From: UBA1258 sp963643225
Lineage (GTDB): Bacteria > Bacillota > Clostridia > Lachnospirales > Lachnospiraceae
Length of the DNA: 64,000 nt
Direction of reading: 5' to 3'
NCBI GenBank assembly: GCA_963643225.1
Contig: CAVIIX010000011.1
Span: 15,905-79,904 of the forward strand
Under the pieces are notes generated by a model, which saw only the letters and a list, made by a program, of their open reading frames with translations, searched no databases and was not told the origin of the DNA. The translations under genes and the position numbers were made by a program. Below, piece by piece: positions 43,321-52,519 of the stretch. Numbering within the stretch: position 1 is the stretch's first letter; every line of letters begins with the position of its first letter.

Positions 43321-44898
43321 ATGTGTTCAATCATGGGTTATTTAGGAACAAGCCTAAGTAAGGATTCCTTAAAACCGTTTTTTGACGAAACGATTTCAAG
43401 GGGACCCGACATGCAGAAAATCGTGGAATTTAAGGAGGGAGTGCTCGGCTTTGAACGACTTTCCATTATGGGACTGTCAGAAAGCGGCATGCAGCCTTTT
43501 TCTTTAAACAATAATATGGTTGTTTGTAATGGTGAAATCTACGGATTTAAAAAAATAAAAGAAGAGCTTGAAAAGGATTATACCTTTAAAAGCGAGTCAG
43601 ATTGTGAAGTGCTTCTTCCAATGTATGAAAAGTATTCGACCGACATGTTTGTACGTTTAGATGCGGAGTTTGCCTGCGTCATATACGATGCTAAAAGGAA
43701 AACAATAATTGCCGCCAGAGATCCGATTGGAATAAGACCTCTTTTTTACGGCTATCCGAAGGCTGGTGAGATTATTTTTGCAAGTGAAGCAAAGAACCTT
43801 GTGGGCTTATGCGATAAGATTTATCCCTTCCCTCCCGGACATTACTACATCGAAGGAAAATTTATTCCGTACAGGGATGTTACAAGGGTTGCTGACTACG
43901 TAAAGGACGACATTGAAGTTGTTTGCAAAAACATTCATGACAAGCTTGTTAGGGGAATTGAAAAAAGACTTGATGCTGATGCACCGCTTGGGTTCTTACT
44001 TTCTGGCGGCCTTGACAGCTCACTTGTATGTGCGGTTTCAGCAAAGATACTTAAAAAGCCTATCAGAACCTTTGCTATAGGAATGAGTACCGATGCAATC
44101 GATTTAAAGTACGCAAAGGAAGTTGCTGATTACATTCACTCTGATCACACGGAGGTAATCATTACAAAGGATGATGTCATAAAGGCACTTCCTAAGGTTA
44201 TTCATTTACTCGGAACCTTTGATATCACCACCATAAGGGCTTCAATTGGTATGTACCTTGTCTGCAAGGCTATTCACGAGACTACCGATATCAGGGTTTT
44301 AATGACAGGTGAGATTTCTGATGAGCTGTTTGGATATAAATATACCGATTTTGCTCCGAGCGCAGAGGAATTTCAAAAGGAAGCGAGTAAGCGAGTCAAA
44401 GAGCTTTACATGTATGACGTTCTAAGAGCGGACAGGTGCATTTCCGTAAACTCAATAGAAGCGCGTGTTCCATTCGGAGATCTGGACTTTGCTTCTTATG
44501 TAATGAGTATCGATCCAAAGATGAAGCTAAACAAATACGGGAAAGGTAAATACCTGTTAAGGCATGCTTTTGAAGGCGATTATCTTCCTATAGACATTCT
44601 GATGCGTGAGAAAGCTGCTTTTTCCGATGCCGTAGGTCACTCAATGGTTGATTACCTTAAGGAGTATGCTAACAGTCAGTATACGGATGACGAGTTTGAG
44701 GCAAAAAGAAAAAAATACACACATGCAACACCGTTCACAAAGGAATCTCTTCTTTACAGAGAACTTTTTGAAAAATTTTATCCGGATCAGGCAGAAATGA
44801 TTAAGGATTTCTGGATGCCCAACAAACAGTGGGAGGGCTGCAACGTAGACGACCCCTCGGCAAGAGTTCTTTCTAACTACGGAGACAGCGGTAAGTAA
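43321..44898 (+). CDS. asnB: Asparagine synthase (glutamine-hydrolysing)
   Basis: 525-residue enzyme making asparagine from aspartate, ATP and glutamine. It begins MCSIMGYLG with nucleophile Cys2, and the class II amidotransferase domain covers residues ~2-190 (GFERLSIMG, VCNGEIYGF). The synthetase domain has the PP-loop LLSGGLDSSLVCA and the block VLMTGEISDELFGYKY. The length is near that of E. coli AsnB. It follows glnN by 80 bases and is followed by pyrG after 30 bases. Confidence 0.93.
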   Translation: MCSIMGYLGTSLSKDSLKPFFDETISRGPDMQKIVEFKEGVLGFERLSIMGLSESGMQPFSLNNNMVVCNGEIYGFKKIKEELEKDYTFKSESDCEVLLPMYEKYSTDMFVRLDAEFACVIYDAKRKTIIAARDPIGIRPLFYGYPKAGEIIFASEAKNLVGLCDKIYPFPPGHYYIEGKFIPYRDVTRVADYVKDDIEVVCKNIHDKLVRGIEKRLDADAPLGFLLSGGLDSSLVCAVSAKILKKPIRTFAIGMSTDAIDLKYAKEVADYIHSDHTEVIITKDDVIKALPKVIHLLGTFDITTIRASIGMYLVCKAIHETTDIRVLMTGEISDELFGYKYTDFAPSAEEFQKEASKRVKELYMYDVLRADRCISVNSIEARVPFGDLDFASYVMSIDPKMKLNKYGKGKYLLRHAFEGDYLPIDILMREKAAFSDAVGHSMVDYLKEYANSQYTDDEFEAKRKKYTHATPFTKESLLYRELFEKFYPDQAEMIKDFWMPNKQWEGCNVDDPSARVLSNYGDSGK

Positions 44899-44928
44899 GC
44901 AATAGGGATTAAGGATAAGGAGTCAAAG

Positions 44929-46545
44929 ATGGTTAAGTATGTATTTGTTACGGGAGGTGTTGTTTCGGGTCTTGGTAAGGGAATTACGGCTGCGTCCCTG
45001 GGAAGGCTTTTAAAGGCAAGAGGGTATCATGTGACCATGCAGAAGTTTGATCCCTATATAAACGTGGATCCTGGAACTATGAACCCTATTCAGCACGGTG
45101 AGGTTTTTGTCACGGATGACGGAACGGAAACGGATTTGGACTTAGGGCACTACGAGAGATTTATAAACGAAAGCCTGGATCACAATTCAAATGTTACGAC
45201 TGGCAAGATTTACTGGTCTGTACTTAATAAAGAACGTCACGGTGATTACGGCGGAGGAACCGTTCAGGTGATTCCACATATCACAAACGAAATAAAGGAT
45301 AAATTTTACAAGGCAAAAAAACCGGATGAGGAAACCATTTCAATTATAGAGATAGGAGGAACGGTCGGAGATATTGAGTCGCAGCCCTTCCTTGAAGCTA
45401 TCAGACAGTTCCAGGCTGAGGTCGGAAGAGAGAATGCGATCATCATTCAGGTAACGCTAATTCCGTACTTAAAGGCTTCGGGCGAGATGAAGACGAAGCC
45501 TACCCAGACGAGTGTAAAGACACTTCAAAGTCAGGGACTTTGGCCGGACATCCTGGTTTGTCGTTCGGATTATCCGATTGATGATCAGATGCGTGAAAAA
45601 ATCGCGTTGTTTTGCAATGTAAAGAAGGAACACGTTCTTCAGAACCTCGATGCGAAATCGCTTTATGAGGTTCCGCTCTTAATGGAAAAAGAAAATCTTG
45701 CAGGTGCGGTTTGCGAATGCTTAAACCTTCCATGTCCTGAGCCTGACTTAAAGCAGTGGATGCAGCTTGTATGTGACTTTGAAAATCCAAAGCACAAGGT
45801 AACGATTGCAATCGTCGGTAAGTATGTGGCACTTCACGATGCTTACTTAAGTGTCGTTGAGGCATTAAAGCACGGCGGAATCGCAAACAAGACCGAGGTA
45901 AACCTAAGATGGGTCAATGCGGAAGAACTTACAAGAGAGAATTTTGCAGAGTACTTACATGATGTGAACGGAATTTTGGTTCCCGGAGGCTTCGGTCAGA
46001 GAGGAACTAAAGGAAAGCTTTTAGCCTGTGAGTATGCCCGTACCATGAAGATTCCTTATCTGGGTCTTTGTCTTGGAATGCAGCTTGCGATAGTCGAGTT
46101 TGCAAGAAACGTTTGTTGCCTAAAGGATGCCGCAAGCTGCGAGCTTGAACCTGGTACAAAAAACCCTGTTATTCATATACTTCCGGATAAAGAGGGCATT
46201 GAGAATATAGGAGGAACTCTAAGACTCGGTGCATACCCCTGTGTTCTTTCCAAAGATACTATAGCTTACAGACTTTACGGTAGCGTTAATATTTCCGAAA
46301 GACACAGACACAGATATGAAGTAAACAATGATTACAGAGAGATTCTTACAAAGAATGGAATGGTTCTTTCAGGACTTTCACCTGATGGAAGAATAGTCGA
46401 AATGATTGAATTAAAGGAACATCCCTTCTTTGTCGCAACCCAGGCACATCCGGAGTTTAAATCACGTCCGGATGTGCCGCACCCGTTATTTAAGGGGCTT
46501 ATAGAGGCTTCACTTAAGAGACAGGAGGAGAGCATTCATGAGTAA
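44929..46545 (+). CDS. pyrG: CTP synthase
   Basis: 538-residue enzyme converting UTP to CTP with glutamine. The N-terminal synthetase domain has VTGGVVSGLGKGITAASLGRLL and GGTVGDIES. The C-terminal class I amidotransferase domain has LCLGMQLA with the nucleophile and AHPEFKSRP with His/Glu. The length is standard. Its last eight bases overlap the start of a gltB remnant. Confidence 0.96.
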   Translation: MVKYVFVTGGVVSGLGKGITAASLGRLLKARGYHVTMQKFDPYINVDPGTMNPIQHGEVFVTDDGTETDLDLGHYERFINESLDHNSNVTTGKIYWSVLNKERHGDYGGGTVQVIPHITNEIKDKFYKAKKPDEETISIIEIGGTVGDIESQPFLEAIRQFQAEVGRENAIIIQVTLIPYLKASGEMKTKPTQTSVKTLQSQGLWPDILVCRSDYPIDDQMREKIALFCNVKKEHVLQNLDAKSLYEVPLLMEKENLAGAVCECLNLPCPEPDLKQWMQLVCDFENPKHKVTIAIVGKYVALHDAYLSVVEALKHGGIANKTEVNLRWVNAEELTRENFAEYLHDVNGILVPGGFGQRGTKGKLLACEYARTMKIPYLGLCLGMQLAIVEFARNVCCLKDAASCELEPGTKNPVIHILPDKEGIENIGGTLRLGAYPCVLSKDTIAYRLYGSVNISERHRHRYEVNNDYREILTKNGMVLSGLSPDGRIVEMIELKEHPFFVATQAHPEFKSRPDVPHPLFKGLIEASLKRQEESIHE

Positions 46546-46981
46546 CAATACAGAAAAAACTTTATACGATCCTTCTTTTGAACCTGATAACTGCGGCATC
46601 GGCGCGATTGTTGGCATACATGGAAAGAAAGTCACAAAATTGTCGATGATGCCCTTAAGATTGTCGAAAATTTTGAACACAGATCCGGAAAGGATGAGGA
46701 AGGAAAGACCGGCGATGGCGTCGGAATACTTACTAAGATTCCTCATAAGTTCCTTGCCCGTGTCTGCTTAGAGCTTGGTATCGACAAGAGAATACGGAGT
46801 CGGCATGTTTTTTTCCCTAAAAACGAGCTTCAAAGATGGGGAATACGAAACCAACAAGGAAAATATTTTTACGGTCGGAGATATGCACAGAGGACAGTCT
46901 TTGGTAGTTTTTGAAATACCCGAAGGCAGAAACGCGGCACGTGCAGTAGATAAGTCTTTAATGGGGTATACAAATCTTTAA
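46538..46981 (+). pseudogene. gltB: Glutamate synthase large subunit remnant
   Basis: Starts MSNNTEKTLYDPSFEPDNCGIGAIVGIHGKK, the N-terminal class II amidotransferase region of GltB. An apparent one-base deletion in an A run near 46,630 shifts the frame. The continuation (VDDALKIVENFEHRSGKDEEGKTGDGVGILTKIPHKF) is readable one frame over, and REYGVGMFF returns in a third frame near 46,787. At least two or three frameshifts are present, and only ~440 bp of an expected ~4.5 kb remain. GOGAT is therefore not made from this locus; gdhA follows immediately. Confidence 0.88.
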
Positions 46982-46990
46982 TTTTGGTAC

Positions 46991-47019
46991 TTGCATTTTA
47001 AATTGTATTCTTGTATACT
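46991..47019 (+). promoter_or_regulatory. Promoter of gdhA
   Basis: TTGCAT (46991-46996) and TATACT (47014-47019) are 17 bases apart, about 90 bases before gdhA, directly after the gltB remnant. Confidence 0.6.
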
Positions 47020-47108
47020 TTCTTTCGAGGACAAGGGCGTCTTAAAGAAAAATGCGGAAGCACTTTTATTTAAGTCGTCCTATTATTATATAATAGGAGG
47101 AATTCATT

Positions 47109-48455
47109 ATGTCATACGTTGACGAGATTTACGAAAGAGTCGTAAACCAAAACCCCGCACAGCCTGAATTTCATCAGGCAGTAAAGGAAGTACTTGAGTC
47201 ACTTCGTGTAGTAATCGAGGCACATGAGGATGAGTACAGGAAGGATGCGCTTCTTGAAAGACTCACTACCCCAGAGAGACAGATTCTTTTCAGAGTACCC
47301 TGGGTAGATGATAAGGGACAGGTTCAGGTAAACAATGCTTACAGAGTACAGTTTAACTCAGCAATCGGTCCTTACAAGGGAGGCTTAAGACTTCACCCCT
47401 CAGTTAACTTAGGTATTATCAAATTTTTAGGCTTTGAACAGATTTTCAAAAACTCCTTAACCGGTCTTCCAATCGGCGGCGGCAAGGGTGGTTCTGACTT
47501 CGATCCCAAGGGTAAGTCGGACCGTGAAGTAATGGCATTCTGCCAGAGCTTTATGACAGAGCTTCACAAGTATATCGGAGCAGACACCGACGTTCCCGCA
47601 GGTGATATTGGCACTGGTGCCCGTGAAATCGGATATATGTACGGCCAGTACAAAAGACTCACAGGTCTTTACGAGGGTGTTTTAACCGGTAAGGGCTTAA
47701 GCTACGGCGGATCTTTAGCAAGAACGGAAGCTACAGGTTACGGTCTTCTTTACATGACAGAGGAAATGCTTAAGTGTAACGGTGTTGCACTTGCAGGTAA
47801 GACTGTTGCAGTTTCAGGTTCTGGAAATGTTGCAATCTATGCAATCCAGAAGGCTATTCAGCTTGGCGCTAAGCCTGTAACCTGTTCTGATTCAACAGGC
47901 TGGATTTACGATCCCGAAGGAATTGATGTTGCTCTTCTTAAGGAAGTTAAGGAAGTTAAGAGAGCTCGTCTTACAGAGTACGCAGCTAAGCGTCCTTTAG
48001 CTCAGTATCATGACAAGGCAACCGAGAAGAACAACCAGTGGATTGTCAAGGTCGACGTTGCTCTTCCTTGCGCAACTCAGAACGAACTTAATCTTAATGA
48101 TGCAAAGAACCTTGTTGCAAACGGAGTAATTGCAGTTTGCGAAGGTGCTAACATGCCTACCACTTTGGAAGCTACCGAGTATTTACAGAAGAGCGGTGTT
48201 TACTTTGTACCCGGCAAGGCTGCAAACGCAGGTGGTGTTGCTACATCGGCACTTGAAATGAGCCAGAACTCAGAACGTCTTTCATGGACTTTTGAAGAGG
48301 TTGACGGAAAGCTTCATGATATCATGGTTAACATCTTCCACAATCTTGATGATGCTTCAAAGAAATACGGAATGGAAGGCAACTATGTTGCAGGCGCAAA
48401 CATTGCAGGATTCTTAAAGGTTGCAGACGCAATGAAGGCACAGGGCATTTGCTAA
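47109..48455 (+). CDS. gdhA: Glutamate dehydrogenase (NADP-type)
   Basis: 448-residue hexameric GDH making glutamate from 2-oxoglutarate and ammonia. Blocks: FRVPWVDDKGQVQVNNAYRVQFNSAIGPYKGGLR, LPIGGGKGGSDFDPKGKSD with the catalytic Lys, DIGTGAREIGYM and AVSGSGNVAIYA (nucleotide binding). The size and sequence are those of the anabolic E. coli-like group. A strong AGGAGGAA site precedes the ATG. With gltB destroyed next door, GDH plus GSIII is the probable ammonia assimilation route. Confidence 0.95.
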   Translation: MSYVDEIYERVVNQNPAQPEFHQAVKEVLESLRVVIEAHEDEYRKDALLERLTTPERQILFRVPWVDDKGQVQVNNAYRVQFNSAIGPYKGGLRLHPSVNLGIIKFLGFEQIFKNSLTGLPIGGGKGGSDFDPKGKSDREVMAFCQSFMTELHKYIGADTDVPAGDIGTGAREIGYMYGQYKRLTGLYEGVLTGKGLSYGGSLARTEATGYGLLYMTEEMLKCNGVALAGKTVAVSGSGNVAIYAIQKAIQLGAKPVTCSDSTGWIYDPEGIDVALLKEVKEVKRARLTEYAAKRPLAQYHDKATEKNNQWIVKVDVALPCATQNELNLNDAKNLVANGVIAVCEGANMPTTLEATEYLQKSGVYFVPGKAANAGGVATSALEMSQNSERLSWTFEEVDGKLHDIMVNIFHNLDDASKKYGMEGNYVAGANIAGFLKVADAMKAQGIC

Positions 48456-48486
48456 AAACATTTTGAATATTTCAAATTAGGATGCA

Positions 48487-48608
48487 CGGCGCATGAAATG
48501 CGCCGCGCATATATCATTAGGAAGCTTTTTTGCTTCCTATGATATATCCTATTATAGGAAGCGTTTTTGATTCCTATAATACAAATAATGGTGCAGGTCG
48601 TACCTGCA
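48487..48608 (+). repeat. Four tandem hairpins between gdhA and glnA
   Basis: Stem 1: CGGCGCAT/ATGCGCCG (48487-48505). Stem 2: ATATATCATTAGGAAGC/GCTTCCTATGATATAT, one bulge, with a T6 loop (48509-48547). Stem 3: ATTATAGGAA/TTCCTATAAT (48551-48580). Stem 4: TGCAGGT/ACCTGCA (48592-48608). Stems 2 and 3 share the TAGGAAGC core. No T tract follows any stem. The 190-base gap is therefore almost wholly structured and may include the gdhA terminator and a glnA leader. Confidence 0.75.
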
Positions 48609-48645
48609 ACATTTTAATTGCTTAACTTTACTGAAAGGGACGGAC

Positions 48646-49878
48646 ATGAATACTCGCGAAGACATTTTACGACTTATAGAAGAAGAGGATATTGAATTTA
48701 TCAGACTTCAGTTTACCGATGCATGGGGCAATTTAAAGAATATTGCCGTTACCCCAAGACAGATTGACAAGGCCTCAGACAACAAATTTCCTTTTGACGG
48801 TTCAGCGTTATTTGACGGAAAAGTCGATTTTAACGATGAACTTTTTCTTGTTCCGGACCTTGATTCGTTTGTGATATTGCCATGGAGACCACAGCAGGGC
48901 AAAGTAGGGAAGATGACCTGTGATGTGACATATTCGGATGGCAGTCCGGTTCCTTTTTCCCCGCGTACTATTTTAATGAAGACTATAAAAGAAGCAGAGG
49001 ACTTAGGCTTTACCTTCAAGGTAAATCCAGAGTGCGAGTTTTTCTTATTTAATACAGATGAAAACGGGATGCCTACCATTGTTTCTCACGAAAAGGCAGG
49101 CTACCTTGACGTAGGACCGATTGATTTCGGCGAAAACTGCAGAAGAGATATGGTGCTTAATCTTGAGGATATGGGATTTGAAGTTGAATCCTCCTATCAT
49201 GAAGAAGCGCCAGCTCAGCATGAAATTGATTTTGGGGCATCCGAACCGATTAAATGTGCGGATGACATAATGACTTTCAGATTTGCAGTAAGGTCGATTG
49301 CAAAGCGGTTCGGACTTTACGCAACCTTTCTTCCGAAGCCTCATACCGGACACTCAGGCTCCGGTATGCATTTGAATTTTGCAGTATACAAGGACGGAGT
49401 CAACATTTTTTCAAATGAAAATATTTCTGACCTCGGTGCGCATTTTGAGGCTGGAATTTTAAGGCATGCAGGCGGAATGTGCGCCGTTACGAACCCGATT
49501 GTCAATTCATACAAGCGCATTATCGCAAGCCTTGATAAGAATGCTTGTCTATCACGTATCAGAGAATCATTCGGCGAGACAAGACTTGAGGTTAGGTTTC
49601 CAGACAGTGCTGCAAACCCTTACCTTGCAATTGCTCTTTGTATTAAGGCAGGTTTAAACGGTATCAGCGAAAAGATTATTAAGGATGATAAAATTGATGG
49701 ACATCTTCCTTTGAATTTGAGCGATTCTATAAAGTTCATGAATGAGGATGAAATTATAAAAGAAACTCTTGGAAAAGATTTTTCATATATCTATATTCAT
49801 TCTAAGGAAAAGGAATGGAAAGAATATATGACACAGGTGTCGGATTGGGAGATTGAAAAGTATCTTATTAAAATGTAG
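48646..49878 (+). CDS. Type I glutamine synthetase homologue with altered active site
   Basis: 410 residues, about 30 shorter than usual GSI. Conserved: FDGSA in the beta-grasp domain, NPECEFFLF, EEAPAQHEIDFG, GMH, NPIVNSYKR and RLEVRFPDSAANPYLA. Changed: the Asn loop reads GHSGSGMH (Asn to Ser). The segment carrying the Glu flap (GYEAP) and the two Arg of NRS..IRIP is replaced by a shorter IASLDKNACLSRIRESFGET. A C-terminal stretch (ENIYDMT-type) is missing. The frame is intact, so this may be a regulatory or divergent ligase. It is followed after eight bases by the ANTAR regulator gene. Confidence 0.8.
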   Translation: MNTREDILRLIEEEDIEFIRLQFTDAWGNLKNIAVTPRQIDKASDNKFPFDGSALFDGKVDFNDELFLVPDLDSFVILPWRPQQGKVGKMTCDVTYSDGSPVPFSPRTILMKTIKEAEDLGFTFKVNPECEFFLFNTDENGMPTIVSHEKAGYLDVGPIDFGENCRRDMVLNLEDMGFEVESSYHEEAPAQHEIDFGASEPIKCADDIMTFRFAVRSIAKRFGLYATFLPKPHTGHSGSGMHLNFAVYKDGVNIFSNENISDLGAHFEAGILRHAGGMCAVTNPIVNSYKRIIASLDKNACLSRIRESFGETRLEVRFPDSAANPYLAIALCIKAGLNGISEKIIKDDKIDGHLPLNLSDSIKFMNEDEIIKETLGKDFSYIYIHSKEKEWKEYMTQVSDWEIEKYLIKM

Positions 49879-49886
49879 GAGGACCT

Positions 49887-50432
49887 ATGGGAAGCATACT
49901 AATTGCTATGCCCAGATATGATGACTCTGTTCATTTGCAGGATCTTCTTACAAGTCACGGGGTACATGAGGACCTTGAAATCTGTCAGACGGCATCTGAG
50001 GTGCTTCAGATATCAAATGACAGAGACTTCGGAATCGTAATCTGCACGAAAGCTTTAAAGGACATGAGCGCACTCGAACTTTCCGAATACCTGCCGAAAT
50101 TTTTCGGAATGATAATCCTTACCAAGGATATGGCGCTTGACGTCTATTCCGACAGGATTGTGAAGCTTATGATGCCGTTTAAACCTGGAGAGCTTGTTTC
50201 GACAATAGATATGATGTCCTCATTCTTTTTACGAAGGATAAAGAAACAGACAGTCGGACCGGTGAGGCGGACGCATATGCAGGATAAGGTCGTAAGCGAG
50301 GCAAAGGCTGTTCTCATGGACAGAAACGGAATGACGGAACCAGAGGCATTTAGGTACATTCAGAAGTGCAGCATGGATACTGGAAGAAGTATGGTTGAAT
50401 CGGCACAGATGATTCTAATATTAAACAGATAG
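49887..50432 (+). CDS. ANTAR domain RNA-binding antiterminator with pseudo-receiver
   Basis: 181 residues. The N-terminal ~120 residues look like a response-regulator receiver but lack the phosphorylatable Asp (the position reads IVICTKALKDM). The C-terminal ANTAR domain reads SEAKAVLMDRNGMTEPEAFRYIQKCSMDTGRSMVESAQMIL, a three-helix RNA-binding unit that stops terminator formation in target leaders. In clostridia an ANTAR protein (GlnR of the C. saccharobutylicum glnA locus) sits beside glnA. Likely targets are leader hairpins of this gene cluster, for example at 41,046. A ribosome site AGGAGG precedes the ATG. Confidence 0.85.
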   Translation: MGSILIAMPRYDDSVHLQDLLTSHGVHEDLEICQTASEVLQISNDRDFGIVICTKALKDMSALELSEYLPKFFGMIILTKDMALDVYSDRIVKLMMPFKPGELVSTIDMMSSFFLRRIKKQTVGPVRRTHMQDKVVSEAKAVLMDRNGMTEPEAFRYIQKCSMDTGRSMVESAQMILILNR

Positions 50433-50450
50433 AAGGGCACAATCACGAAG

Positions 50451-51281
50451 ATGGATTTTGTAAAAATGCATGGATGCGGGAATGACTACATTTATGTAAA
50501 CGGATTCGAGGTTTCCTTTGATAAATTCAAGAAGGCTGAGCTTGCAAGGAAACTTTCGGACAGACATTTTGGAATAGGCTCGGACGGACTGATTTTCATA
50601 AATCCGTCTGGAATTGCCGACTTTGAAATGGAGATGTATAATGCTGACGGCACAAGAGCGGAAATGTGCGGAAACGGCATCCGATGCGTTGCCAAATATG
50701 TCTATGACAATAAGATGACGGATAAGTCGGAATTTGTGGTAGAGAGTATGGGAAAAAGAAAGCTAATCAAGGTATATGCGGAAGACGATCTTGTGAAAAA
50801 TGTCACGGTCGACATGGGCGAGCCGATTCTTGAATCGAAGCGTATTCCCGTTATTTCTTCCGCAGAAAGCTTTATTGACGAGCCTGTCAATATAGCAGGA
50901 AAGGTTTTCCATATGACGGCAGTCTCAATGGGAAATCCGCATGCTGTTTCTTTTCACAATCCTGATGAAATCTTATTGTACGGCCAGGCAATAGAGACAA
51001 GCGAAATTTTTCCAAACCATGTAAATGTGGAATTTGTAGATGTTTTGAACCAGGATACGGTTCGTATGCGCGTTTGGGAACGTGGAACCGGAGAAACCTA
51101 TTGCTGCGGTACGGGATGTTGTGCTGCTGTAGTCGCATCGGTTCTTAATAAGAAGACCGGCCGTCACGTTAAGGTGAAAGTACTGGGCGGAGAGCTTGAC
51201 ATAAATTGGGACGAAGAAAGCAACCACATATTTATGACGGGACCCGCGGAAACCGTATTTGAAGGCAGTGTTGAAGTCTAA
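50451..51281 (+). CDS. dapF: Diaminopimelate epimerase
   Basis: 276-residue enzyme converting LL- to meso-diaminopimelate for lysine and peptidoglycan. It has two related halves. The catalytic cysteines lie in EMCGNGIRC (about residue 73) and ETYCCGTGCCA (about 222). HGCGNDYIYVNG is at the start. Together with dapL next to it, it completes the aminotransferase route. It follows the ANTAR gene by 18 bases. Confidence 0.95.
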   Translation: MDFVKMHGCGNDYIYVNGFEVSFDKFKKAELARKLSDRHFGIGSDGLIFINPSGIADFEMEMYNADGTRAEMCGNGIRCVAKYVYDNKMTDKSEFVVESMGKRKLIKVYAEDDLVKNVTVDMGEPILESKRIPVISSAESFIDEPVNIAGKVFHMTAVSMGNPHAVSFHNPDEILLYGQAIETSEIFPNHVNVEFVDVLNQDTVRMRVWERGTGETYCCGTGCCAAVVASVLNKKTGRHVKVKVLGGELDINWDEESNHIFMTGPAETVFEGSVEV

Positions 51282-51295
51282 AAATCGGAGGTATT

Positions 51296-52519
51296 ATGGC
51301 AAAGGTAAATGACGATTATTTGAAGTTAAGGGGTAGCTATCTTTTTTCTGACATTGCAAGAAGAGTAAGGGAGTTTGAGGCAAAAGGTCCCAAGCAACCT
51401 GTTATCAGAATGGGAATAGGTGATGTGACACAGCCTATCGCACCCACTATTATCAAGGCTTTGCACGGTGCGGTAGACGAAATGTCCAAAAAGGAAACAT
51501 TTAAAGGCTATGCGCCAGATTTGGGATACGAATTTTTAAGAAATACAATTGCCAAGCATGATTTTGAGACTCGCAATTGCGATATAGATCCGTCAGAAAT
51601 CTTTGTTTCCGACGGGGCGAAGTGTGATTGCGGCAATATTCAGGAACTTTTTTCAAAGGATAATGTCATTGCCGTATGCGATCCTGTTTATCCAGTTTAC
51701 GTTGATTCAAACGTTATGGCGGGAAGAGCTGGAACCTTTAATGAAAGCACAAACACCTGGAGTGATATCGTTTACATGCCCTGTACTGAGAAAACCGGAT
51801 TTAAACCGTTAATTCCTAACGAGCATGTCGATATTATTTATCTTTGCTTTCCAAACAATCCTACCGGTGCCGCACTTACTAAGGATGAGCTTCAGGTATG
51901 GGTTGATTATGCCAATGAAAATGACGCCATTATTATTTTTGATGCGGCCTATGAGGCATATATTTCCGAGGCTGATGTCCCTCACAGCATATATGAGTGC
52001 TTGGGGGCAAGAAACTGCGCAATAGAGATTCATTCTTTTTCAAAGAATGCCGGATTTACGGGGCTGAGACTCGGCTATACCGTTGTCCCGCATGAATTAT
52101 GTATCGGAAAAGCAAACCTTCATGATATGTGGGCAAGAAGACATGCCACGAAATATAATGGAGCTCCTTATATCATTCAGAGAGCCGGGCAGGCTGTTTA
52201 TTCTGCTAAAGGTCAGAGAGAAATCAAAAAGCAGATTTCGTATTATATGAAAAATGCCGCCTATATTGCCGACAATTTAAAGGAATGCGGCATAAAGGTA
52301 AGCGGAGGAATAAATTCACCTTATATTTGGCTGAAAACTCCAGATGGGCTGAGCAGCTGGCAATTTTTTGATAAACTGTTAAACGAGGCTTCGGTTGTAG
52401 GTACTCCCGGTGTCGGTTTCGGACCGTGCGGGGATGGCTATTTCAGACTTACGGCATTTAACACCTATGAAAACACACTCGAAGCAGTTTCCAGAATTAA
52501 AGAGCTTTCTTTTTTATAA
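51296..52519 (+). CDS. dapL: LL-diaminopimelate aminotransferase
   Basis: 407-residue fold-type I PLP aminotransferase converting tetrahydrodipicolinate to LL-DAP in one step with glutamate. The PLP Lys is in SFSKNAGFTGLRLGY, and other blocks are MGIGDVTQPIAP, KCDCGNIQELF and CFPNNPTGAALTKDEL. The length is standard. Its TAA stop is the second triplet of repeat copy 4 (TTATAA). A degraded copy of its last 150 bp is found at 34,218. Confidence 0.94.
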   Translation: MAKVNDDYLKLRGSYLFSDIARRVREFEAKGPKQPVIRMGIGDVTQPIAPTIIKALHGAVDEMSKKETFKGYAPDLGYEFLRNTIAKHDFETRNCDIDPSEIFVSDGAKCDCGNIQELFSKDNVIAVCDPVYPVYVDSNVMAGRAGTFNESTNTWSDIVYMPCTEKTGFKPLIPNEHVDIIYLCFPNNPTGAALTKDELQVWVDYANENDAIIIFDAAYEAYISEADVPHSIYECLGARNCAIEIHSFSKNAGFTGLRLGYTVVPHELCIGKANLHDMWARRHATKYNGAPYIIQRAGQAVYSAKGQREIKKQISYYMKNAAYIADNLKECGIKVSGGINSPYIWLKTPDGLSSWQFFDKLLNEASVVGTPGVGFGPCGDGYFRLTAFNTYENTLEAVSRIKELSFL

